DNA of 35,556 nt from Clostridiales bacterium (GTDB lineage: Bacteria; Bacillota; Clostridia; Oscillospirales; Acutalibacteraceae). Under the pieces are notes generated by a model. That model did not search any database and had not been told where the DNA came from. It was given only the letters and a program-made list of their open reading frames with translations. A program made the position numbers and the translations under genes. The stretch lies in contig JAILFM010000110.1 in the NCBI GenBank assembly GCA_024697575.1, positions 1 to 35,556 of the forward strand, read 5' to 3'. Positions 7,236 to 14,881 of the stretch are shown in pieces. Every line of letters begins with the position of its first letter. Within the stretch, counting starts at the first letter, position 1.

Positions 7236-8669
7236 TTAATCGAATCTTTCAACTACACCGGCAAAAGCGTCGGCAATTGCCTTTTGGCTGTTAATGCCCA
7301 TGGAATTTGTTTCATGATAATGATTGTCATCGAATCTGTCGTGAACTCCGTTAAGGAAAGGCTGAGTGGGATTCAAAACAAAATCATTAGGCGGAACAAC
7401 ATATCCGGTCATATCGTTTGTTTCGCCGTAAACAATCAAATCACTTTCACCAGCAATTTCGGCAAGCGGTGCCGGGTTAATCTCCGGTCCCTTACCTGTT
7501 GTGCTGTGCTCTGCGTCCATATACGGGCCGTAGACTGTCGGCATAAAGCTTTCACCGGGCAGGAACAGTATTTTTTTGTCGCCGATTGACATATAAGTCA
7601 TTTCGGTAACCATAGATATGCCGGTGAGTGATTCCTTACACGGATACGCTTTAAAACTCATAGTGTGCCTTAATGCAAGCAATGTCAGAACATAGTTATC
7701 AACGGGATAAACAAACTCCTGGTTAAGGTATTTTATTTTCGGCTCAAGTTCAATCTCATCCGTTATACTCATTGCACCCTCGGCAACCATTTTGCCCTGG
7801 GCTTTTACGCATTCAAGAGGATTGTTTTCAACAAGCTCAGCGCAGTCCATACCTCCGATTGCACCGATACCGAAGTGAACGTTTGCACCGGTCTTTTCAC
7901 TGATTATTTCGCGCATAAAATAGGGATATTCGCCGCTGAGCTTGCGATTATCGCCGCCCAGGGTATTCGGATGACCGCCCCAGTTTAAGAACCATGTTTC
8001 AGCGCTGTTGTCATCCGGCGCAAAACGAAATCTTGAAAGATATTCGTGCTTGTCAATAAACGCCCTTTTGGTTCTCAAGCCGTCTTTTATAAGAATGTTG
8101 CCGTAGTACAGTTTGCCGCTCTTGCGGTTCAGGTAAGCTTCTTCAGACGCTTTGACGGCATTTTCCATCAAAAGGTCCATGTATTCCTTATCTTTACCAT
8201 CAGCGGGAATTGACAAAAACGGCTTGCCCCAATAACCTAAGGTATCAATCCCGGAATGAGAATGAGTACAACTGACAATTATAAACTTGCAGCCCTTGAT
8301 AACGGGAGAATCCATAATCATACGGCGGATTTGATTAATCTCAATCCTTGTCATGCCGATACTGTCAACCGAAAGCCAAATTATACCTTCATCACTGCCG
8401 CAGTCAATCCACGCAGAGTGAACATAAACCGGTGAAATAATGCCGTCCATAACATGACCGGAGCCATGCCCTGCGATATAAAAGGTTCTGCCGCTTTTGA
8501 CATTCGGCATCGTTTCTTTTCTTGCAAAACCGACTCTGTAGCCGCCGCCCTGAAGTAAAACGGGGGCGTTTTTTTCAATAACGGGTTCTTTTTCTTTTTT
8601 CTGAACCTTTTTTCCGTAGTTGCGGGTAATTTTAATAATACCCTTCATTACAATATCAAGCGGATCCAT
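7236..8669 (-). CDS. Neutral ceramidase-like protein
   Basis: A 477-residue protein resembling the N-terminal domain of neutral/alkaline ceramidases. The clearest mark is VSCTHSHSG (about residues 132-140), equivalent to the THTHSG motif of the family, plus NWGGHPNTLG, whose His is a likely zinc ligand. The region where true ceramidases have the catalytic GD-x-S/T-P-N loop instead reads GIGAIGGMDCAEL, so the usual serine nucleophile appears absent. Amide hydrolysis of ceramide is therefore uncertain; another zinc-dependent hydrolase activity is possible. No classical signal peptide is seen: the N-terminus has a mildly hydrophobic start followed by a lysine-rich stretch. AAGGAG precedes the ATG. 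It is the last gene of the cyclophilin and SecB-like transcript and ends at the shared terminator. Confidence 0.75.
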   Translation of the reverse strand: MDPLDIVMKGIIKITRNYGKKVQKKEKEPVIEKNAPVLLQGGGYRVGFARKETMPNVKSGRTFYIAGHGSGHVMDGIISPVYVHSAWIDCGSDEGIIWLSVDSIGMTRIEINQIRRMIMDSPVIKGCKFIIVSCTHSHSGIDTLGYWGKPFLSIPADGKDKEYMDLLMENAVKASEEAYLNRKSGKLYYGNILIKDGLRTKRAFIDKHEYLSRFRFAPDDNSAETWFLNWGGHPNTLGGDNRKLSGEYPYFMREIISEKTGANVHFGIGAIGGMDCAELVENNPLECVKAQGKMVAEGAMSITDEIELEPKIKYLNQEFVYPVDNYVLTLLALRHTMSFKAYPCKESLTGISMVTEMTYMSIGDKKILFLPGESFMPTVYGPYMDAEHSTTGKGPEINPAPLAEIAGESDLIVYGETNDMTGYVVPPNDFVLNPTQPFLNGVHDRFDDNHYHETNSMGINSQKAIADAFAGVVERFD

Positions 8670-8683
8670 AAATACACGTCTCC

Positions 8684-9073
8684 TTAAATATTCTTTTCAA
8701 CTTTATAAATGCTCTGCCCTTCAATATCGAACGGCGGAATAATAATCGGCGGTATCCCGGCGGCAGTTGAAACCGTTGAAACAAAAGCTCTTGCAAAGGG
8801 GAACAGTTCTTTGAAAGACTGAACATGAATTTTTTCTTTAGGCTGAGAGGTGTCGAAGCTGAAAATACCCTCAAGGACAATTTTAATCCCGAATTTTTCC
8901 GGCTGCGCCTTGTCATGTGAGTCAACAGTAATCTGACCAATACAGCCGTTGCCGGAATTGTACCTGACAGAGTATGAATAGCTGTTTTCAAACTCAACCT
9001 TCTGCCCGTTTTCATATTTGTTGACAAAACTGCATTCCGAAACCTTATAACCCCTGAAAGTTACTATATTCAA
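8684..9073 (-). CDS. SecB-like protein-export chaperone
   Basis: A 129-residue protein whose C-terminal part (LFPFARAFVSTVSTAAGIPP, then IIIPPFDIEG) matches the signature of the SecB fold, which keeps preproteins unfolded for export. Classical SecB belongs to proteobacteria; Firmicutes carry only divergent SecB-like versions, some tied to toxin-antitoxin modules, but no toxin gene is adjacent here. The ORF track starts at a TTG at 9100, overlapping the cyclophilin gene. I prefer the in-frame TTG at 9073 because GGAGG (9082-9086) lies exactly 8 bases before it; no in-frame ATG is available at this position. The gene sits between a lipoprotein cyclophilin and a ceramidase-like gene, so a role in folding or export of operon partners is possible. 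Confidence 0.72.
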   Translation of the reverse strand: MNIVTFRGYKVSECSFVNKYENGQKVEFENSYSYSVRYNSGNGCIGQITVDSHDKAQPEKFGIKIVLEGIFSFDTSQPKEKIHVQSFKELFPFARAFVSTVSTAAGIPPIIIPPFDIEGQSIYKVEKNI

Positions 9074-9096
9074 AACATTCACCTCCGGTAAAGGTA

Positions 9097-9771
9097 TCAA
9101 TCGTAAATTAGCTCGGCTGTTTTTATAACAATCGGCGTGACAGGCGATGAAAGCTCGCCGCCTGAATAGGTTCTTTCTATTTTAAGGAAATTATCAACAG
9201 TCTCCATACCGTCAATAACCTTGCCGAAGGCGGCATAATTGCCGTCAAGGAATGTGTCCGAATCACTGTAGCAAATAAAGAACTGTGATGAAGCGGAATT
9301 AGGGTCACTTGACCTTGCCATTGAAACAACGCCGCGGGTATGTGAAAGAGTGTTTTTGGTAAAGCCGTTTGACGAGAACTCGCCGTAAATTGTCTCGTCG
9401 GAACCGCCGGTGCCGGTACCCTCCGGGTCACCGCCCTGAGCCATAAAACCTTCCACAACCCTGTGGAAAGTAAGGCCGTTATAAAAACCCTCGCTGACAA
9501 GCTTTGCAAAGTTTTCACAGGTTGCGGGCGCATACTCGGGGTAAAGCTCAATAGTGAATGTTTCGCCGTTTTCCATTGTGAAAAGGGCTCTTGTCCTGTT
9601 GGCGGAATCCTGCGAAACCATTGACGGGGTGTTTTCGTTTTTCCCGCCGGTTGTCTCAACGGCTGAATCTCCGGAAGTGAACACAGTTTTCTCACTGCCG
9701 CAGGATGAAAAAAGAACGATGCAAATCATCAGCAAAGCCGCAACAGCCAAAAATCTTTTATATTGTTTCAT
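9097..9771 (-). CDS. Peptidyl-prolyl cis-trans isomerase, cyclophilin lipoprotein
   Basis: A 224-residue cyclophilin with an N-terminal signal of lipoprotein type (hydrophobic run ending VLFSSCGS), so it is probably lipid-anchored outside the membrane. After a short Ser/Thr/Asn-rich linker the isomerase domain begins near residue 60. Recognisable motifs are FTIELYPEYAPATCENF, GLTFHRVVEGFMAQGGDP (with the catalytic Arg), SSQFFICY and FLDGNYAAFGKV. Bacterial homologues speed proline isomerisation in exported proteins. I moved the start from 9810 to ATG 9771, because GGAG lies 7 bases upstream and the hydrophobic signal begins right after MKQYKR. It has its own promoter and heads the transcript with the SecB-like and ceramidase-like genes. 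Confidence 0.92.
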   Translation of the reverse strand: MKQYKRFLAVAALLMICIVLFSSCGSEKTVFTSGDSAVETTGGKNENTPSMVSQDSANRTRALFTMENGETFTIELYPEYAPATCENFAKLVSEGFYNGLTFHRVVEGFMAQGGDPEGTGTGGSDETIYGEFSSNGFTKNTLSHTRGVVSMARSSDPNSASSQFFICYSDSDTFLDGNYAAFGKVIDGMETVDNFLKIERTYSGGELSSPVTPIVIKTAELIYD

Positions 9772-9800
9772 AATCAAACTCCAAAGCATAATTTTATATA

Positions 9801-9829
9801 ATAATACCAATAAAGGAAGCCAAAGTCAA
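9801..9829 (-). promoter_or_regulatory. Promoter for cyclophilin / SecB-like / ceramidase-like genes
   Basis: On the minus strand TTGACT (9829-9824), a 17-base spacer and TATTAT (9806-9801) form a near-consensus sigma-A promoter, with TG one base before the -10 box (extended -10). The -35 box overlaps the stop codon of the upstream glycerophosphotransferase gene. Confidence 0.75.
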
Positions 9830-10926
9830 CTTTTTCCGAAAATCGTTTTTTCAAGTATTCTGTCGCATGATCCGTTTATACAGTCAAAATTAAACTCCAC
9901 GAACCTCCGGTTCTTTTCAATATCAAAAGGAACCTTAACTGCTTTCAGCGCCGTTTCAAAATCGCTCGTTACCTCTCCCGGCACATAGGTGTCATAATCA
10001 AAATAAAACGAACGCTCCGCCGTATATTTTTCTTTGTCAAAAGCGAAAAAGATACATTTTTTATTAAGCATCGCAAAATCCATACAAACCGAAGAATAAT
10101 CGGTTATCAGACATTCGCATATAAGTGACAAATCAAAAATGCTTTCACCTGTAACATCTGTCATACCCGAAGGAATGTCAGAGGAGTGAACCTGAGGGTG
10201 AAGCTTAACGAGGAAAGCATATTCATCCCCCAAAACTTCACTAAACATTTTTTTATCAATATTACTGCATAGACTGATGTCATCCGCGCTGTTATCGCGA
10301 AATGTCGGCGCATACAAAACAAGCTTTTTGTTTTTAAGGTGCGGATACATCCTGTCAAACCGTTCTCGGACAGAAGACACATTTTGACTTTCATATGAAT
10401 TCAAAAGATATTCCGCAGTCGGTGAACCCAAAGGCAAAACTTTGCTTTCTTCAACGCCGAAAGCGCCGGCGTATATTTTTTTTACATTTTCGGATGTGCA
10501 GATAACAAAGCTGAGCTTTGCGCCTCCCTTTTCAGCCAAGTTCTTCACGCTATCTTCAAGCTCCGTATCGAGACCGAATTTTTTGAACGCGCCCTGCCCA
10601 TGCCACAGCTGGGTAATGACCGCTTTTTGCGAAAAGCGCATATATGCCATCGGCATAAAATTATCATTAAGAAAAACATATCCGCTTGTTGCGAGAAAAA
10701 AGGGAGAGGCAAAAAGGAACTTGAAAAGCTTTATAAGAGTCATTTTTTCCCGACTTGAAAAAACAAACCTTATGTCAAACCCGCCCTTTTCTCTTAACCT
10801 TTCGGCAAGAATATGCAGGTTGTCATTTTCTCCCCCGTTATGAGGCGAAAGAAAGGTTACCCTGTTTCTTTTCACCGGGAAAATGCGAAAAAGATTGAAA
10901 ATAAGCGCATATATTCTGTAGAACAT
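9826..10926 (-). CDS. CDP-glycerol glycerophosphotransferase family protein
   Basis: A 366-residue member of the TagB/TagF family, which transfers glycerol-phosphate or ribitol-phosphate units from CDP-alditols to wall or surface polymers at the cytoplasmic membrane face. Family marks include ITQLWHGQGAFKKFG in the first half, LGSPTAEYLL, LVLYAPTFRDNS, and LITDYSSVCMDFAML near the C-terminus. The length fits a TagB-like primase or single-domain enzyme rather than the large two-domain TagF. The gene follows the glycosyltransferase after only 2 bases, so both are surely co-translated. Together they probably build a teichoic acid-like or decorated surface polysaccharide; whether it acts as a primase or a polymerase cannot be told. 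Confidence 0.88.
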   Translation of the reverse strand: MFYRIYALIFNLFRIFPVKRNRVTFLSPHNGGENDNLHILAERLREKGGFDIRFVFSSREKMTLIKLFKFLFASPFFLATSGYVFLNDNFMPMAYMRFSQKAVITQLWHGQGAFKKFGLDTELEDSVKNLAEKGGAKLSFVICTSENVKKIYAGAFGVEESKVLPLGSPTAEYLLNSYESQNVSSVRERFDRMYPHLKNKKLVLYAPTFRDNSADDISLCSNIDKKMFSEVLGDEYAFLVKLHPQVHSSDIPSGMTDVTGESIFDLSLICECLITDYSSVCMDFAMLNKKCIFFAFDKEKYTAERSFYFDYDTYVPGEVTSDFETALKAVKVPFDIEKNRRFVEFNFDCINGSCDRILEKTIFGKS

Positions 10927-10928
10927 AT

Positions 10929-12128
10929 TCAGCCTTTACCTTTGAATCTCATATTAATCAAAATTAGCGCTTTCAGCAGTCTGCGATCAACGGGCTTCTT
11001 TCCGCTCAGGCGCAGAATAAATTTGCCCGAGGGCTTTGATTTGATGTTTTTCATGCCGGAAAATGTTGAATCAGGCGGCAGATTTTTTGTGACAATTTCA
11101 AAATACGGTACAGGCTGTGAATAGACAGAAGAAAGAAAAACATCTGAAGGTTTTTTGACCTTTAAGCTGAAAACAGGGTTATTTATGTGATACTCAAGGT
11201 CAAACACCGGTTCGCCGAGCTCACGGTTAGTGTCACTTTTTATACACTCGGAAATAACCGGTGAAAATGATTTTCTTAATTCATCACAGCGCTTGCCGAG
11301 AATTTCAAGAGCCTCTTTATCGCCGAACCACATCAGCCTGTAAAACTCGTTTATTGCGGTATGATACGCTTTATAGTTGATTTCCTCAAGATAATCGTCG
11401 TCGCACCCCGAATCTTTTGCAGCAGTGTATATGATATCCATTGAAGAGAAAAAGTCATTAATAAGCTTGACCGATATTCTTTGCGTCACCGACCGTCCTT
11501 CAAGCAGTGAATGAACCCTGTACCTTGTAATTGCGTCATAACAGCCGACGATTTTCGGCTCCGTTTTAAGAATAAAGCTCATTAAAAACGCCCCGTCTTC
11601 ACTGTAAGACGTTGACGGAAAACGGATTTTACTTTTTTTCAGAAAATCGGTATTGTAACACTTGTTCATAACAAGAAAATTGTGAAGTATGCGTTTGTCA
11701 CGGCAGTTAATCACACTTTCTTTTGAGAGCGAATCCGCATAGCGGTTAAACTCCGTTCCCCTTGCAATGCGGCAAATTGCCATATCAGCCCCGGTCGAAA
11801 GCATGGAAGATGTTATCTTTTCGGCGCAGTCGCGGGCAATAAGATCATCTGAATCGACAAACATCAGATATTTGCCGTCCGCCTTTTCAATACCGGTATT
11901 TCTCGCTGCCGAAACGCCGCAGTTAGGCGTTGAAATAACCCTGATATTATTATAACGCGAGGCATAACTTTCAAGGATTTCAAGCGTTGAATCTGTTGAG
12001 CCGTCGTTTACGGCAATAATATCAATCTTTGATGCGATTGTCTGGTTTAAAAGGCAGTCAAGAGTTTCCCTGATATATCTCTCGCTGTTGTAACAAGGAA
12101 CAACAAAGCTTATAAGTTTTCTTTCCAT
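10929..12128 (-). CDS. Family 2 glycosyltransferase
   Basis: A 399-residue GT-A fold glycosyltransferase. The N-terminal nucleotide-sugar domain is plain: ISFVVPCYNSERYI, IIAVNDGSTDST, GVSAARNTGIEKADGKYL and the DxD-type metal site MFVDSDD at about residue 94. The C-terminal 180 residues are helical-looking and less conserved, with no obvious membrane segment. It probably adds a sugar to a surface polymer that the next gene also modifies. It is first in a two-gene transcript with a promoter at 12172-12200. The Shine-Dalgarno is poor (only AAAG before the ATG), unlike the strong sites of neighbouring genes. Confidence 0.9.
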   Translation of the reverse strand: MERKLISFVVPCYNSERYIRETLDCLLNQTIASKIDIIAVNDGSTDSTLEILESYASRYNNIRVISTPNCGVSAARNTGIEKADGKYLMFVDSDDLIARDCAEKITSSMLSTGADMAICRIARGTEFNRYADSLSKESVINCRDKRILHNFLVMNKCYNTDFLKKSKIRFPSTSYSEDGAFLMSFILKTEPKIVGCYDAITRYRVHSLLEGRSVTQRISVKLINDFFSSMDIIYTAAKDSGCDDDYLEEINYKAYHTAINEFYRLMWFGDKEALEILGKRCDELRKSFSPVISECIKSDTNRELGEPVFDLEYHINNPVFSLKVKKPSDVFLSSVYSQPVPYFEIVTKNLPPDSTFSGMKNIKSKPSGKFILRLSGKKPVDRRLLKALILINMRFKGKG

Positions 12129-12171
12129 AAATCTTTGCCAACCTCAACATTGTTGATTTTCGCTTTTTCAA

Positions 12172-12200
12172 GCTATATCATAAAAAAAGATTTATGTCAA
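12172..12200 (-). promoter_or_regulatory. Putative promoter for glycosyltransferase operon
   Basis: On the minus strand TTGACA (12200-12195), a 17-base spacer and TATAGC (12177-12172). The -35 box is perfect and the -10 box matches at four of six positions. A 10-base inverted repeat (12198-12230) overlaps the -35 box. Confidence 0.5.
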
Positions 12201-12230
12201 CTCAAAGTTATTCCCCTCGGCTTTGAGTTG
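12198..12230. repeat. 10-bp perfect inverted repeat in divergent promoter region
   Basis: CAACTCAAAG at 12198-12207 and its exact complement CTTTGAGTTG at 12221-12230 are separated by 13 bases. The left arm touches the -35 box of the glycosyltransferase promoter. No T-run follows, so an operator or mRNA hairpin is more likely than a terminator. Confidence 0.55.
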
Positions 12231-12259
12231 CAATTGTTCCGGGATATCGCTTGCTGTAC

Positions 12260-12289
12260 TTGACAATGTCCCGAAGCCGAATGTATAAT
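12260..12289 (+). promoter_or_regulatory. Promoter for CorA and PHP genes
   Basis: TTGACA (12260-12265), an 18-base spacer and TATAAT (12284-12289): both boxes are exact consensus. Transcription should start near 12296, leaving a leader of about 50 bases before ATG 12348. Confidence 0.8.
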
Positions 12290-12347
12290 ATTCAAGCTGT
12301 TAGGATAAGCAGTTTATTGAATAATACTTTTCAACACGAGGAAAACC

Positions 12348-13274
12348 ATGTTTTACAGAGTTGACAAAACGATATCGGAGATAAACATCAATGAAATTGA
12401 CCCGGAATATATGACAGTCGGTTACATCACCGGCGCCGAGCTTTCACAGTATGGCGAGCGCTTCGGTTTTGCACCGTCGACAGTTGAGGCATGCCGGACG
12501 GCAAACCCTCTGTTTCGTACCGACGTTGAGGTCCACGAGGAATATACCTTCACCGAGCTTCGCATAGTGACAGAAGGCGGTGAGGACGACTGGATCGCGA
12601 TTTATCTTATGAAAAACTTCCTTCTTGTGGTTGATATACTTGACAGAGATCAATCAACCAAAAATGAGTTTGTTCACGCTCTGAGGCGTTTTCCAATCTC
12701 AAAAATCAAATTTGAAAAGATAGTCTGCGCTTTTATCGAGTCCCTAATTGTCGGCGGCAACAAAACCACAGAGCTTGCAGGTAACGAGATAACTTCTCTT
12801 GAAGAGCAGGTTGCCAAAGGCACCGCATCGCAGGATTTCAATATGCTGCTGCTTGAAATGAAAAAACGTATGCAGAAACTTCACAACTATTATGAGCAAA
12901 TCTTAGATGTGGCAGAAACGCTTGAAGAAAACGACAATGACATTTTTGACGATAATAACCTTATCTATGTGTCAAACCTCGCAAACAAGGTAACAAGGCT
13001 TCGTAATGATGTCGATTCATTGAGCAATTCAATAGACCACCTGCAGGACGCCTACTCGTCATTCCTCGACCTTAAGCTGAACCACACCATGAAGATATTC
13101 ACGGTTTTAACCTCAATATTTTTCCCTCTCACAATCATAGTCGGCTGGTATGGGATGAACTTCGAATCCATGCCGGAGTTTAAATGGCGTTATGGATACA
13201 TTTATGTGATACTGCTCTCGCTTGTAACCGTACTTGCTTTGACAGTTTTCGGTCACAGAAAAAAGTGGTTTTAA
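12348..13274 (+). CDS. CorA-family magnesium/metal transporter
   Basis: A 308-residue CorA-type protein. The signature GMN motif is at about residues 269-271 in GWYGMNFESMPEFKW, between the first membrane helix (IFTVLTSIFFPLTIIVG) and the second (YIYVILLSLVTVLALTVFG). The protein ends in HRKKWF, as usual for the family. The large cytoplasmic N-terminal domain includes a long coiled region (about residues 140-250) that forms the channel stalk. Family members are pentameric channels for Mg2+ and sometimes Co2+ or Ni2+. It has a consensus promoter, and the PHP gene follows after 38 bases with no terminator, so the two are likely co-transcribed. No Mg2+-sensing leader is evident in the short 5' region. 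Confidence 0.92.
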   Translation: MFYRVDKTISEININEIDPEYMTVGYITGAELSQYGERFGFAPSTVEACRTANPLFRTDVEVHEEYTFTELRIVTEGGEDDWIAIYLMKNFLLVVDILDRDQSTKNEFVHALRRFPISKIKFEKIVCAFIESLIVGGNKTTELAGNEITSLEEQVAKGTASQDFNMLLLEMKKRMQKLHNYYEQILDVAETLEENDNDIFDDNNLIYVSNLANKVTRLRNDVDSLSNSIDHLQDAYSSFLDLKLNHTMKIFTVLTSIFFPLTIIVGWYGMNFESMPEFKWRYGYIYVILLSLVTVLALTVFGHRKKWF

Positions 13275-13312
13275 ATTAAAACATCAAAATCTTTGGCTTT
13301 CATGGAGGTAAA

Positions 13313-14878
13313 ATGAAATTATTGAAAACAACCGCCGTTATTATGTGCGCCATAATAACCGCAGGGTCAATTTCGATTACCGGCAGCGCAGAAAGCGCAG
13401 CGCCCGACCGGTTTGAAATCACAAATCCGTACGAAAATGTTGATTTTGCATCATTTCAGGCTTACAAAACACAGCTTCACTGCCACACAACAGCATCCGA
13501 CGGCTATGACAAAATTCAGGATGCGATTGAAATGTACTACAATCTTGACTATGACGCGGTTGCAATAACCGACCACGGCGTCAACAACATAGGCTGGAAT
13601 AAAACACCTCAGATGTCGCCGCTTGTCCGCGCCGTCAAAAAAGAGCGTTCCGGCGGTGCATATGCAAAAATTGATCCTTTGACGGACGAAGCATATGAAG
13701 CGTATCTTAAGGGAACAGCCGAATTAAAAGACGGTGTCACAAGAACTCACTCCGCGGGAATGTGTGACATTGCGCTTGGTAACGAGCTGAACCTTGCAAC
13801 CCCGTTTGCCGATTGTCATTTAACTCACTACTGGTGCACCTACGGTCAGGGATATGCCGGAGTTTTCGGCGACTATGAAACTCCCTCGCGCGAAAGCTCA
13901 AAACAGGGCGGAGTTGTTATGCTGAGCCACGTGGGCGAATATGTCTATACAAAAAAGGATTCCAAAAACCATGTGGCGAAAAAAATCGACGAATATTATG
14001 TCAACAAATTTGCAAGAGTTTTTCTTGACAACCCCGTCAATGGCGGAAAATACTCTGGCAGTGTCTGCGGAATGGGAATTAACAGCGCAACGGATGCGCA
14101 CACACGGTGCGATCGCATCTTATATGACCAGATTTTGCAAAAAACTATTCCAAACGGCGTTGTTCCATGGGGATTCACATTCAGTGACAGCCACGATATG
14201 GAGTCGATAAACAACGCCTATACAATGATGCTTGCCCCTGACTGGACGGGTCTTGACAACGATACCCGCAACAATATGATTCGTAAAGCTATGGAAAACG
14301 GCGAATTTTTCTCCGTATCACATTATTCAAACGGGTATGAGCTTGACGGGGAGCGCGAATTTCTCGAAATAGAAGAAGATGTTGACTGGGAAGACTGCAA
14401 TTCAATGAACGACACCCCGATGGTAACAAATGTCATTGTTGACGACTCAACGGATACCATCACAGTTGAAGCCGAAAACGCAAACAGAATTGTCTGGGTA
14501 TCAAACGGCAATGTTATCAAAAGGGAAACAGCTGAAGCAAGTGAAAACGGCAAGGCAACATTTACAATACAGCTAAGCGAAGACGGACTTAAAAACGATG
14601 TTTCTCTCTTTATCAGGTTTTATGTTACAGGCCCTCAGGGAATATGCTATTCAAACCCCATGGTCCTTCATGGCCTTGATGAAAACGGTAATCCAATCCC
14701 GTTTGAAGCCGTAAATGTTCCGAAAACACACGATATTTCGACTTTTCTTCGTTCTCTTGTCACAGTTCTTGACTGGGGTCTCTTCAAATGGAGCCCCATC
14801 GTATGGGCATTCAAATATTTTGCCCTGGGCTACAATCCAATCGCTCAGTTAGTTAACTCGATTGCATTTTGGAAATAA
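13313..14878 (+). CDS. Secreted PHP-domain phosphoesterase-like protein
   Basis: A 521-residue protein with a signal peptide (KTTAVIMCAIITAGSISITGSA). The PHP metal-binding motifs follow: TQLHCHTTASDGYD (His56-Cys-His58) and AVAITDHGVN (Asp87-His88), with later candidates MLSHVGEY and FSDSHDME. PHP domains are trinuclear metal phosphoesterases; most act inside the cell on DNA or histidinol phosphate, but exported versions exist in Firmicutes and their substrates are mostly unknown. The region after about residue 370 looks beta-rich, and the last 40 residues are hydrophobic and aromatic without being a clear anchor. GGAGG lies 5 bases before the ATG. Its stop is only 3 bases from the stop of the convergent ylmH gene. 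Confidence 0.82.
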   Translation: MKLLKTTAVIMCAIITAGSISITGSAESAAPDRFEITNPYENVDFASFQAYKTQLHCHTTASDGYDKIQDAIEMYYNLDYDAVAITDHGVNNIGWNKTPQMSPLVRAVKKERSGGAYAKIDPLTDEAYEAYLKGTAELKDGVTRTHSAGMCDIALGNELNLATPFADCHLTHYWCTYGQGYAGVFGDYETPSRESSKQGGVVMLSHVGEYVYTKKDSKNHVAKKIDEYYVNKFARVFLDNPVNGGKYSGSVCGMGINSATDAHTRCDRILYDQILQKTIPNGVVPWGFTFSDSHDMESINNAYTMMLAPDWTGLDNDTRNNMIRKAMENGEFFSVSHYSNGYELDGEREFLEIEEDVDWEDCNSMNDTPMVTNVIVDDSTDTITVEAENANRIVWVSNGNVIKRETAEASENGKATFTIQLSEDGLKNDVSLFIRFYVTGPQGICYSNPMVLHGLDENGNPIPFEAVNVPKTHDISTFLRSLVTVLDWGLFKWSPIVWAFKYFALGYNPIAQLVNSIAFWK

Positions 14879-14881
14879 CTT

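Noticed and set aside
9554-9988. 144-codon + strand ORF
   Set aside because: It crosses two confident minus-strand genes and their promoter; no coding support.
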